Below, piece by piece: positions 1 through 8,073 of a stretch of DNA of 40,940 bases. Each line of letters starts with the position of its first letter. Position 1 is the first letter of the stretch. Both the position numbers and the translations under genes were made by a program. The stretch spans positions 1-40,940 of the forward strand of contig CAIXGR010000062.1 in the NCBI GenBank assembly GCA_903919075.1. Direction: 5' to 3'. The notes below the pieces were generated by a model. It was not told the DNA's origin. It ran no database searches and saw only the letters and a program-made list of their open reading frames with translations. Source of the DNA: an uncultured Bacteroidota bacterium (GTDB lineage Bacteria > Bacteroidota > Bacteroidia > Chitinophagales > LD1).

Positions 1-127
1 AATAAAACATTTAACAATTCTTCAATATTTTTTCAGAAAAAAACAAACAAACACTGCATTCCTATCAATAAGTATCCCATAATGCGCTACTTCTGACAAA
101 CTCATCTAAGAATTGATATAAACTATA

Positions 128-165
128 AAAAAAGGAAGCAGCCTTTTCAAGCTGCTTCCTTTTTA
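128..165 (-). terminator. Rho-independent terminator after the His-rich lipoprotein gene
   Basis: GGAAGCAGC (134-142) pairs with GCTGCTTCC (151-159) around an 8-base loop, with A-runs on the left and T-runs on the right extending the stem. It lies about 20 bases past the stop of the minus-strand gene ending at 185 and has T-runs in both orientations. The first 127 bases of the window hold no gene that I can see. Confidence 0.8.
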
Positions 166-184
166 TTTCGTTATATACCTGTGC

Positions 185-874
185 TTAACGTATAAATACG
201 AAAAAGCCCAGGAACCCTAAGAAGGCTAATGCACCTAATACTATAGCAACTATGGCTAGTATTCTTGCCCATTCTCTTCCACCATCGTGATTAATCTTAA
301 TCAATGCTATAATACCTATTATCAATCCTACTATTCCAAACACCAAAACGCAGGCAATGGCAACAATAGCCAATATTTCGCCCGTAGTAAACTCGCCGCC
401 ACCATCACGGGCTAAAACTGATTGGGCAGGTGCCGGATATTTTTTATCTAGTCTATCCATTTTCTTCAGCACTATCTTTTTCAGCATTGGTGTTTTCGAA
501 AACATAGTCGAAACCTTATCTTTAACCTGCTGGCGTTCCTGAGTGGTAAGTATTTTAAAAATATCGGCAGGCTTCTTTATAGCAGGCATACCACTCGATA
601 CAGAAGCCGTACCTATTGGCTCAATAGTTCCAGCAGTGTTCGGCTGATTAGTTTTTGTTGTGCCTACTTCATTATGCCGCTCTTCCTTAGCACTTTGTTG
701 TGCAACAACATTACGATTTTCAGAATGATGTGTTTTATGCATTGCCATTTGGTGGTGGCTTGTGCGGTGTAAATCAGGACAAGAAACCATTCCCTGCCTG
801 GTTGAACAGGATTGTATATTTAGAATGATAACGCCAAAGCCTAGTAATACTAATAGCAGTTTTATGTTTTTCAT
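185..874 (-). CDS. His-rich lipoprotein with two C-terminal membrane helices (DUF4190-like end)
   Basis: The 229-residue product starts with a lipoprotein signal peptide: a hydrophobic stretch after MKNIK and lipobox IQSC with the modified Cys at residue 23. Residues about 35-52 are rich in His and Met (HRTSHHQMAMHKTHH), followed by a polar linker. From about residue 165 to the end there are two strongly hydrophobic glycine-rich helices separated by a short charged loop (KINHDGGREWAR), resembling DUF4190-type small membrane domains. A lipid anchor at one end and two helices at the other is an unusual combination. The His/Met cluster could bind a metal, but this is inference. No enzyme motif is visible and I do not recognise a named family for the whole protein. 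A terminator follows the stop. Confidence 0.8.
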   Translation of the reverse strand: MKNIKLLLVLLGFGVIILNIQSCSTRQGMVSCPDLHRTSHHQMAMHKTHHSENRNVVAQQSAKEERHNEVGTTKTNQPNTAGTIEPIGTASVSSGMPAIKKPADIFKILTTQERQQVKDKVSTMFSKTPMLKKIVLKKMDRLDKKYPAPAQSVLARDGGGEFTTGEILAIVAIACVLVFGIVGLIIGIIALIKINHDGGREWARILAIVAIVLGALAFLGFLGFFVFIR

Positions 875-967
875 ATAGTTAATTTTTAGCCATCGTTAAA
901 TAAATCTAAAGTTACTGCCTATTTCGGACATATGTACATATATTTCAACGAACGGCTTCTTCACTAT

Positions 968-1019
968 AAATGTCAATGGCCTGTAGTAAAACCTACAGGC
1001 CATTGACATTTATTTTTTT
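968..1019 (+). terminator. Perfect 19-bp hairpin followed by a T-run on the plus strand
   Basis: Bases 968-986 pair perfectly with 993-1011 around a 6-base loop (TAAAAC), and the plus strand continues ATTTTTTT. This is a textbook terminator shape for rightward transcripts. Both flanking genes (185-874 and 1045-1581) are on the minus strand, where the run is A upstream of the stem, so it would have to end the 1045-1581 transcript without a good U-tract, or block antisense transcription. Confidence 0.65.
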
Positions 1020-1044
1020 GCAAAAAGTATTATCGAAGTGCTAA

Positions 1045-1581
1045 TTAGAAAGTAACACCTACGTTAGCAAATGTTGCACCCCAACCAAACTCACCAAAAA
1101 TTGCCACCTTGCCTAACCAATAGCGGGCACCTACTTGTGGTCCCACTTGTAAAAAACCAATCACCGGCGCCCCTTGGTAAGTACCAAAAGCGGGCCCACC
1201 GCCCAAATTCAGCCCGCCATAAACGTCCAATTTGTCAGCAATTGCTATTCCGCCAATTGCATCAAGAATGTGAACGTTGGCCTTGATTGCGATAGGTATG
1301 CCAATATATGAGGCGGGACCATAACTAAAATAGAAATTTAAACCTGTTTGAAATCCCAAGCCAATAAATTCATATACCTTGTACTCGCCCGAAAAATTGA
1401 GAGACAAGCCCACCGGAGAAACTGCATGGTAACCGCGATAAAGACCAATGCCTTGTGTGCCGCCAATACCTGCAGAATAGATACCTGATTTACCTTGCAC
1501 CCATTGATCCTGAGCATAATTTTTCTCAAAAGCCAGGGTTAATAAAACTGTAACGGCCGTAATTAGTATAATCCTTTTCAT
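1045..1581 (-). CDS. Small outer-membrane beta-barrel-like exported protein
   Basis: The 178-residue product has a clear signal peptide (MKRIILITAVTVLLTLAF, cut after NYAQ). The rest alternates glycine and aromatic residues in short amphipathic strands (for example YRGYHAVSPVGLSLNFSGEYKVYEF and GPQVGARYWLGKVAIFGEFGWG), and it ends in Phe (GVTF), which fits the C-terminal signature of many outer membrane barrels. It is short for a full porin but close to 8-stranded barrels. No specific family is recognised. It is transcribed alone, leftwards, with a very AT-rich 224-base spacer separating it from the divergent sugar permease. Confidence 0.75.
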   Translation of the reverse strand: MKRIILITAVTVLLTLAFEKNYAQDQWVQGKSGIYSAGIGGTQGIGLYRGYHAVSPVGLSLNFSGEYKVYEFIGLGFQTGLNFYFSYGPASYIGIPIAIKANVHILDAIGGIAIADKLDVYGGLNLGGGPAFGTYQGAPVIGFLQVGPQVGARYWLGKVAIFGEFGWGATFANVGVTF

Positions 1582-1805
1582 ATCACTATATTTTGGTTAA
1601 TAAATAATCTACTCTCATTTCTACCGGCAAATAAAAGTATATTAAATTAAAAAAAAAAATAACGTTTGTCGTTTTTTTAAACATAAAAACTCAATTAACA
1701 CATACAAAATCTTCCGTATAAATACTTATACTTTTCAAACTGTTTTTTTTGCCGCTTACTTAATTACCTTTATGCTAATTAATTAAATAAAAAAATGTCT
1801 CAGGT

Positions 1806-3107
1806 ATGCAGCAGCCTCCAAAGTCAGGTATAGTTCCCATATTAATTCTCGGAGCATTTTTTTTCATTTTTGGTTTTGTTACCTGGCTTAACGGCACACT
1901 TATTCCATACCTCAAAATTGCATGTCAGTTAAATACATCGCAATCGCTATTAGTTGCCGGTGCATTTTATCTTTCGTATTTTTTTATGGCTTTACCTTCA
2001 TCCTGGATACTTAAAAAAACGGGTTTAAAAAAAGGTATGATGCTGGGCCTGTTGGTTATGTCTGCCGGGGCATTAATTTTTATACCCGCTGCCCAAACCC
2101 GTACATACGGGTTGTTCCTTACCGGACTTTTTGTTATAGGTACCGGGCTTACCATTTTGCAAGCTGCCTCCAATCCATACATAACCATTGTAGGCCCTAT
2201 TGAAAGTGCCGCACGGCGAATTAGCATTATGGGTATTTGCAACAAAGTAGCTGGTGTGCTTGCGCCGCTTATTCTTGGTGCTATAATTTTATCCGATGCC
2301 GATACTTTAACCAAAGACTTGTTAACCCTAAATGCGGCACAAAAAATTGAAAAGCTAAATGAGCTTGCTTCGCGTGTAATAATGCCTTACACTTTTATGG
2401 CAGGTGCTTTGGCTTTTTTAGCTTTTTTAGTCCGCTTTTCCCCACTACCCGAAATAGAATCTGAGCAGGATGCAGTGGTAGAATCAATAAGCGAAAGCAA
2501 AACCAGTATTCTTCAGTTTCCCAATTTAATTTTGGGTGTTATAGCTCTGTTTCTTTATGTAGGTATAGAGGTAGTGTCTGTAGATACTATTAGCTTATTT
2601 GGGCAATCACTGGGGGTTCCGTTATCCATATCAAAAAACTTCGCTTCTTACACTTTGGCCTCTATGGTAATTGGCTATATTCTTGGCGTAATGCTAATCC
2701 CAAAAGTTATATCGCAATCAAAGGCACTAACCTATTCTGCAATATTGGGCATTCTATTAAGTGTAGCGGCTATACAAGCCCGTGGCATCTCCGGTTTGGG
2801 CCCCTTTACAGGTACCCCAATTTCCATTTTGTTTATTGCATTACTTGGTTTTGCCAACGCTATTATGTGGCCAGCAATATGGCCACTGGCTATTCATGGC
2901 TTGGGTAAATTCACAAAAACAGGCTCGGCACTGCTTATTATGGCAATAGTGGGTGGTGCATGTTTATCATGGTTATACGGTCGGTTGGCAGATATAGATT
3001 TTATTGGCCACCAAAAAGCATATTGGATATTGGTGCCTTGTTATATAGTAATATTATTCTATAGCACAACAGGCCATAAACTTAAAAACTGGAGCCTGAA
3101 AGGTTAA
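1806..3107 (+). CDS. Sugar MFS transporter, FucP/GluP family
   Basis: The 433-residue product is a 12-helix major facilitator of the FucP/glucose-galactose transporter (GluP) type, which imports a sugar with protons across the inner membrane. Visible family marks are FFFIFGFVTWLNGTLIPYL in helix 1, a Gly-Lys-rich loop between helices 2 and 3 (LKKTGLKKGMMLG), the helix-4 segment GLTILQAASNPYI, and the C-half segment ANAIMWPAIWPLAIHGLGKF. Helices 6 and 7 are linked by an acidic loop (EIESEQDAVVES). The substrate cannot be decided from sequence. An ATG at 1795 is in another frame and stops after 12 codons, so 1806 was kept. No sugar-catabolic genes are adjacent. Confidence 0.9.
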   Translation: MQQPPKSGIVPILILGAFFFIFGFVTWLNGTLIPYLKIACQLNTSQSLLVAGAFYLSYFFMALPSSWILKKTGLKKGMMLGLLVMSAGALIFIPAAQTRTYGLFLTGLFVIGTGLTILQAASNPYITIVGPIESAARRISIMGICNKVAGVLAPLILGAIILSDADTLTKDLLTLNAAQKIEKLNELASRVIMPYTFMAGALAFLAFLVRFSPLPEIESEQDAVVESISESKTSILQFPNLILGVIALFLYVGIEVVSVDTISLFGQSLGVPLSISKNFASYTLASMVIGYILGVMLIPKVISQSKALTYSAILGILLSVAAIQARGISGLGPFTGTPISILFIALLGFANAIMWPAIWPLAIHGLGKFTKTGSALLIMAIVGGACLSWLYGRLADIDFIGHQKAYWILVPCYIVILFYSTTGHKLKNWSLKG

Positions 3108-3347
3108 TTAGCAAAAAGATTTTTGAACCCTTCAGTTGTAAAAAGCGCCCAAACCTTTGTAGCTTTTGGCAGCATTGTTTACAATATTTATTTGTATTAA
3201 TTACTTGGTTTTGTATATTTTGCCGGTAATGCTTTACTAAAGCATAGTTTTTAAATATATTTGGTAGGTTTTGGGTATAAAAAATCATTAATAACATTAG
3301 CCCAATAACCGAACATCATTTCATTTTTTTCGTTTAATATAAATAAC

Positions 3348-4481
3348 ATGCCCATGGAAATTAAACAATACAAACTGGATGAAGGAATTTCGTTCAAAGG
3401 TCCCGAATTTGAAGCGGCAAATATTGTGCTTGTATTTGGCGAAAGGGCATTAATAGAAAAAGATAAAATTTACCCTGAGTTTCGAAAAGGATTTCCTAAC
3501 GCAGATATTATTTTCTGCTCTACCGCGGGTGAGATAATTAATACCGAAGTGAACGATAATACCCTTGCCGTTACAGCTATTGCTTTCGAAAAAACTAAAA
3601 CTAAAACTACGCTGGTTAATATCAGCAACTTTAAAAATAGTTTCGAAGCTGGAACACACCTTGTAGATTTACTAAAAGGTACCGACTTAAAAAACATTTT
3701 GGTACTTGCCGATGGGCAGTTAGTAAACGGTAGCGAATTAGTAGAGGGCATTAATAAAAATCTGCCCCAATCTGTTACAGTTTCAGGTGGCTTAGCCGGC
3801 GATGGTGCACGTTTCCAAAAAACTTTAGTGGGTTTAAACGATAACATTACCCAAGGCAATTTAGTAGCCATAGGCTTTTATGGTAAAAATCTTATTGTAG
3901 GCCACGGTAGCAAAGGTGGTTGGGATTCGTTTGGCCCTTACCGTAAAATTACAAAGTCATCGGCCAATGTGCTGTACGAGTTGGAAGGCAAATCAGCGCT
4001 TGAACTTTATAAACAATATTTAGGCGATTTGGCATCCGGTTTACCGGGCACTGCTTTGCTTTTCCCGCTTTCAATGCGCCTTACTGAAAATGACGAGCCG
4101 GTGGTTCGAACTATTTTATCAGTAAACGAAGCCGACCATAGTATGACCTTTGCCGGTAATATGCCCGAAGGTGCTTATGCACGATTGATGAAAGCAAATT
4201 TCGACCGGTTAGTTGATGCTGCATCCGATGCTGCAACAAGTAGCTTTACACCGTTCAATTCTCACAAACCGGAATTGGCAATTTTAATAAGCTGTGTAGG
4301 AAGAAAATTAGTATTAAATCAACGAGTAGATGAAGAAGTAGAAAGCGTTCGAAGTGTATTAGGCCCTAACACTAAAATCACAGGGTTTTACTCTTATGGC
4401 GAAATTTCTCCACTTACCAATTCTGTTAATTGCGAATTACATAACCAAACAATGACCATTACAGCTTTATCTGAAATATGA
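3348..4481 (+). CDS. FIST domain sensory protein
   Basis: The 377-residue soluble protein contains a FIST N domain (about residues 30-220) followed by a FIST C domain (about 225-365). Recognisable segments are the N-domain beginning DIIFCSTAGEI, the glycine-rich VSGGLAGDGARF, and the C-domain end LGPNTKITGFYSYGEISP, typical of FIST. FIST proteins are thought to bind small ligands, perhaps amino acids, and to feed signalling proteins; the ligand here is unknown. The stop overlaps the start of the histidine kinase by four bases (ATGA), so the two are translationally coupled. ATG at 3348 is followed by another in-frame ATG at 3354, so the first two residues are uncertain. Confidence 0.9.
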   Translation: MPMEIKQYKLDEGISFKGPEFEAANIVLVFGERALIEKDKIYPEFRKGFPNADIIFCSTAGEIINTEVNDNTLAVTAIAFEKTKTKTTLVNISNFKNSFEAGTHLVDLLKGTDLKNILVLADGQLVNGSELVEGINKNLPQSVTVSGGLAGDGARFQKTLVGLNDNITQGNLVAIGFYGKNLIVGHGSKGGWDSFGPYRKITKSSANVLYELEGKSALELYKQYLGDLASGLPGTALLFPLSMRLTENDEPVVRTILSVNEADHSMTFAGNMPEGAYARLMKANFDRLVDAASDAATSSFTPFNSHKPELAILISCVGRKLVLNQRVDEEVESVRSVLGPNTKITGFYSYGEISPLTNSVNCELHNQTMTITALSEI

Positions 4482-5395
4482 GTGCCGCGCAATACCATTA
4501 TAACAAACTGCTTTTAAAGCAAATCCAGAAAAAATACGGGAATTTTCAGGATTTGCCCCCTGAAATGATGGAGCTCATTATTTCAGTCAGCCAAACTTAT
4601 GACCAGTACGAACGCGAGCGCCAACTTATTGAACGCTCAATGGATCTCAGTTCTCAGGAAATGATTGAAGCCAATAATAAATTGGAACAACAGGCCGAAA
4701 AACTACAGCGCTCTAATCAGGAACTCAGTGAGTTTGCTTATGCTGTATCTCATGATTTAAAAGAACCGTTACGAACCATTGCCAGTTACGTGCAATTAAT
4801 TGAAGCCCGCCTTAGAAAAAATTTAGATACAGAAACTACAGAGTTTATGAATTATGCGGTATCGGGTGTTAAGCGCTTACAAACAATGCTTGATGGTATG
4901 TTGAAATACGCACAAGCCGGCGAAGAACAAAAAGATTTTTCGAGACTAGATTTGAATATTATTCTCGAAAATGTATTGGATAACCTGCGCGATAATATTG
5001 TAGATAACAAAGCCGAAATAAAACTTTCAAATGTTTTACCCGAAGTAAGCGGAAACAGAGTGCAGTTGGTACAATTATTTCAAAACCTGATTGCGAACTC
5101 TATTAAATTTAGAAGTGCAGAAGCCGCTCCGGTTATTGAAATAAAATCTGAACGGGTGAAAAACGAATTTCATTTTTCTATTTCCGATAATGGTATTGGT
5201 ATATCCGATCGCGATAAGCAAAAGTTTTTTGTTATGTTTAAGCGTGGCCACAGCAGCAATTACGAAGGTATAGGCATGGGCCTTTCTATCTGCAAAAAAA
5301 TTGTCGAAAATCATGGCGGCAAAATATGGATAGCCGAAACAAACACACATACCGGGTTAAAAATCAACTTTACCCTGCCTGTAAGTCACATCTAA
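4478..5395 (+). CDS. Soluble sensor histidine kinase, partner of the FIST protein
   Basis: The 305-residue product has no membrane segment. Residues about 45-88 form a charged coiled coil leading into a HisKA domain with H-box YAVSHDLKEPLRT (phosphoacceptor His92). The HATPase domain shows the N-box NLIANSIKFR (about 204-212), G1 box DNGIG (237-241), the segment FKRGHSSNYEGIGMGL (G2) and ending NHGGKIWIAE. This is the phytochrome-like subgroup common in Bacteroidota. It lacks its own sensory domain, so the upstream FIST protein probably supplies the input. No response regulator is next to it, so its output is unknown. Just downstream, 5418-5428 (TTACAATTGGC) and 5437-5449 form an imperfect hairpin. 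Confidence 0.92.
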   Translation: MSAAQYHYNKLLLKQIQKKYGNFQDLPPEMMELIISVSQTYDQYERERQLIERSMDLSSQEMIEANNKLEQQAEKLQRSNQELSEFAYAVSHDLKEPLRTIASYVQLIEARLRKNLDTETTEFMNYAVSGVKRLQTMLDGMLKYAQAGEEQKDFSRLDLNIILENVLDNLRDNIVDNKAEIKLSNVLPEVSGNRVQLVQLFQNLIANSIKFRSAEAAPVIEIKSERVKNEFHFSISDNGIGISDRDKQKFFVMFKRGHSSNYEGIGMGLSICKKIVENHGGKIWIAETNTHTGLKINFTLPVSHI

Positions 5396-5491
5396 ATTTC
5401 TAATTGCTACTGAAGTCTTACAATTGGCTTAGTATTGCCAAAATTGTAAATTAGCTTACTTATTTAATGCTAACCGCATACTTGTATCCTA

Positions 5492-6832
5492 ATGCCTAAC
5501 TACATCATTCGCAATGCTCAACTTATTAATGATGGAAAAATTCGTGCATTAGATGTATTAATAAAAGGTAAAAGAATTGAACGCATTGATTCCTCCTTCG
5601 ATGTAAAATTTAGAGTTACCGAAATTGATGCCGGAAATTTGCATGTAATGCCGGGCATCATCGATGATCAAGTACACTTTCGCGAACCCGGGCTTACAAA
5701 CAAGGCAACAATATATACCGAAGCTAAAGCAGCATTGGCCGGCGGGGTAACTTCATTTATGGAAATGCCCAATACAAAGCCACCGGCTACAACTATTGAA
5801 TTGTTAGAGCAGAAATATCAAATCGCCTCGCAAACATCTTTAGCTAATTACACATTTTATATGGGCACAAGTCTCAATAATTTTGATGAACTGCTTAAAG
5901 TTGATAAACAAAAAGTATGCGGAATCAAAGTTTTCATGGGCTCGTCAACCGGCGATATGTTAGTTGATGATGCAGAAGTTTTAGAAAAAATATTTGGCGA
6001 ATTAGATGATATTTTGATTGCCACACATTGTGAGGACGATAAATTGGTTCAGCAGCGTTTGCAGATGTATAAAGAAAGATATGGCGACAATATTCCATTC
6101 GAATGCCATGCCGAAATACGAAACGAAGAAGTTTGCTACAACTCATCTTCATTTGCAGTTGAACTGGCTAAGAAATATAATACGCGCCTTCACGTCCTCC
6201 ATATTTCAACAGCCAATGAATTGAAACTTTTTAGAAACGATATTCCCTTAAAAAACAAAAGAATTACCAACGAAGTATGTGTTCATCATTTATGGTTCGA
6301 TAAAAATGATTACGACCGGTTAGGCAGTAAAATAAAATGCAATCCATCTATCAAAGAGGCCCATCATAAAAAAGCACTATTCGAAGCCATGCTAGATGAT
6401 ACACTTGATGTTATTGCTACCGACCATGCCCCACACACCATCGAAGAAAAAAATAGCGACTACATCAATGCTCCATCCGGGTTGCCGCTTGTGCAGCATT
6501 CATTAAACATAATGCTCGAATTTTACCACCAGCGCAAAATCGGTTTAGAAAAAATAGTTGATAAAATGTGCCACAAGCCGGCAGAGTGTTTCAAAATAAA
6601 AGACAGAGGCTACCTGTACGAAGGTTACATGGCCGACTTAGTATTACTAGATGTAAATGAAAAATGGAAAGTTACTCCAGATAACATTTTATACAAATGC
6701 GCCTGGAGCTCTTTTGAGAAATATGAATTTACCGGCACGGTGCTTAAAACCTTTGTAAATGGCAATTTAGTTTACGATAATGGAAAATTTGAGGAGAACA
6801 TAAAAGGCGAACGACTGGAATTTGCCAGATAA
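5492..6832 (+). CDS. pyrC: Dihydroorotase (amidohydrolase family)
   Basis: The 446-residue cyclic amidohydrolase closes carbamoyl-aspartate to dihydroorotate in pyrimidine synthesis. Visible ligands are the first metal loop IDDQVHFREPG (Gln60, His62), Lys146 in GIKVFMGSS as the likely carboxylated lysine, His179 in ATHCED, His237 in LHVLHIST and Asp311 in IATDHAPHT. The first His of the usual H-x-H is Gln60; I recall the same DDQVHFREPG in other Bacteroidota dihydroorotases, so it may be a lineage trait rather than damage. REPG and GLPLVQHSL support dihydroorotase over allantoinase or hydantoinase. The next gene begins 6 bases after the stop. Confidence 0.88.
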   Translation: MPNYIIRNAQLINDGKIRALDVLIKGKRIERIDSSFDVKFRVTEIDAGNLHVMPGIIDDQVHFREPGLTNKATIYTEAKAALAGGVTSFMEMPNTKPPATTIELLEQKYQIASQTSLANYTFYMGTSLNNFDELLKVDKQKVCGIKVFMGSSTGDMLVDDAEVLEKIFGELDDILIATHCEDDKLVQQRLQMYKERYGDNIPFECHAEIRNEEVCYNSSSFAVELAKKYNTRLHVLHISTANELKLFRNDIPLKNKRITNEVCVHHLWFDKNDYDRLGSKIKCNPSIKEAHHKKALFEAMLDDTLDVIATDHAPHTIEEKNSDYINAPSGLPLVQHSLNIMLEFYHQRKIGLEKIVDKMCHKPAECFKIKDRGYLYEGYMADLVLLDVNEKWKVTPDNILYKCAWSSFEKYEFTGTVLKTFVNGNLVYDNGKFEENIKGERLEFAR

Positions 6833-6838
6833 ATAAAT

Positions 6839-7945
6839 ATGAGAATTCTTTTGTTAGAACCTTTCTATACAGGCTCGCACAAAAAATGGGCCGATGAATT
6901 CCGGCAATTCAGCAAGCATGAAATTGAAATTTGCAGCCTGCCCGGTAATTATTGGAAATGGAGAATGCACGGTGGTGCTGTTAGCTTAGCCAAAATTACT
7001 CCTTCACAAAAACCAGATTTGATATTGGCAACCGATATGTTGGATTTATCAACCTACCTTGCTTTAACCAAAAGTTGGTCGCACAACATACCGGTAGCCA
7101 TTTATTTTCACGAAAACCAGTTGAACTACCCCTGGTCTTCTACCGATGAAGACGTGAGACTGCAACGCGACAACCATTATGCGTTTATCAACTATACATC
7201 GGCGCTATGTGCCGATCATGTTTTTTTTAATTCGCAATATCATAAAGATGCTTTTATAAATGAACTACCAAAATTTCTAAAAGCATTCCCGGATAATAAT
7301 AACATTGACACCATTGAAACTATTGCGAATAAAAGTTCGGTGCTGCCGTTAGGTTTAAACCTCAAAAAATTTGATACCTGCAGGCCAACTAAATTCGAAA
7401 AACCAGAGCGGGCAGTAGTATTATGGAACCACCGGTGGGAGTACGACAAAAACCCCGCACTGTTTTTCAACGCACTTTTCGATATTGCAAGCCGCGGAAT
7501 TGATTTCAAGTTAATTGTACTCGGCGAAAGCTACGGTCGAAAACCTTCGGTTTTTGATATAGCAAAAGAAAAGCTTGCCGATAAAATACTACACTTCGGC
7601 TATGCCGATACTTTTGAGGAATACGGCAAATGGTTGTGGATGGCTGACGTATTACCCGTTACATCTAATCAGGATTTTTTTGGCGCCAGTGTAATTGAAG
7701 CCATGTATTGCAATGTTGTACCATTTCTGCCTAAGCGCCTGGCTTACCCCGAACATTTGCCTGCTCAATTTCATGGCACCTTCTTTTATGAGGAAGACGA
7801 TTTTGTAAATAAATTGCAGCGAAGAATTTGGGACGTAGGCTACGTTAGGGTAATGAACGCCCAACAATATGCCTTAAAATACGACTGGAGCAACTTGGCT
7901 AAGTTCTATGATGACCAAATGGATAGCCTTATTATGTTAAAATAG
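6839..7945 (+). CDS. DUF3524 glycosyltransferase, tRNA-queuosine alpha-mannosyltransferase-like
   Basis: The 368-residue product opens with the DUF3524 signature: LLLEPFYTGSHKKWADEF, then LPGNYWKWRMHGGA, and later FHENQLNYPW and FFNSQYHKDAF. The C-terminal half is GT4-like, with WNHRWEYDKNP, LGESYG and DFFGASVIEAMYCNVVPFLP, where the E of the EX7E region contacts nucleotide-sugar in the fold. The animal homologue (GTDC1/QTMAN) transfers mannose from GDP-mannose to queuosine in tRNA-Asp; the same role in this bacterium is inference from homology. There is no signal peptide, so it is cytoplasmic. It follows the dihydroorotase gene by 6 bases and is probably co-transcribed with it. Confidence 0.85.
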   Translation: MRILLLEPFYTGSHKKWADEFRQFSKHEIEICSLPGNYWKWRMHGGAVSLAKITPSQKPDLILATDMLDLSTYLALTKSWSHNIPVAIYFHENQLNYPWSSTDEDVRLQRDNHYAFINYTSALCADHVFFNSQYHKDAFINELPKFLKAFPDNNNIDTIETIANKSSVLPLGLNLKKFDTCRPTKFEKPERAVVLWNHRWEYDKNPALFFNALFDIASRGIDFKLIVLGESYGRKPSVFDIAKEKLADKILHFGYADTFEEYGKWLWMADVLPVTSNQDFFGASVIEAMYCNVVPFLPKRLAYPEHLPAQFHGTFFYEEDDFVNKLQRRIWDVGYVRVMNAQQYALKYDWSNLAKFYDDQMDSLIMLK

Positions 7946-7989
7946 AGACGGTTTACCTGCCATTAAAAACTACTTTCCAATTTTTTTCT

Positions 7990-8022
7990 GACCTTAATCA
8001 TTATTAAAAACCGATTAAGGTC
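7990..8022. promoter_or_regulatory. 10-bp inverted repeat upstream of the iron permease
   Basis: GACCTTAATC (7990-7999) and GATTAAGGTC (8013-8022) are perfect inverted repeats separated by 13 AT-rich bases. No T-run follows on the plus strand, so it is a poor terminator for the preceding glycosyltransferase gene. It sits 52 bases before the proposed start of the FTR1 gene, just left of a TACATTCG sequence (8024-8031) that is one base from the Bacteroidota -7 consensus TAnnTTTG. An operator role is inference. Confidence 0.45.
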
Positions 8023-8037
8023 TTACATTCGCGCTTG

Positions 8038-8054
8038 TTTAGAATTAATCTAAA
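8038..8054. promoter_or_regulatory. Palindromic Fur/DtxR-like operator candidate before the iron permease
   Basis: TTTAGA (8038-8043) and TCTAAA (8049-8054) are exact inverted repeats around ATTAA, giving a 17-base palindrome 19 bases before the proposed ATG at 8074. Its size and base composition resemble binding sites of Fur- or DtxR-type metal regulators. Its position in front of an iron permease makes iron repression a reasonable hypothesis. The regulator is not in the window. Confidence 0.45.
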
Positions 8055-8073
8055 TACAACCCATTGTAAACAC

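Noticed and set aside
1648-1660. Poly-A run in the divergent spacer as a functional element
   Set aside because: Short A-runs are common in AT-rich spacers here; no paired structure or motif goes with it.
1967-2314. 115-codon minus-strand frame inside the sugar permease gene
   Set aside because: Antisense to conserved transmembrane helices; no independent support.
3470-3871. 133-codon minus-strand frame inside the FIST gene
   Set aside because: Antisense shadow of a conserved domain; no start context or domain.
8035-8073. TTG at 8035 as the start of the FTR1 gene
   Set aside because: It adds 13 polar residues before a normal signal peptide and overlaps the palindrome at 8038-8054; ATG 8074 fits better.
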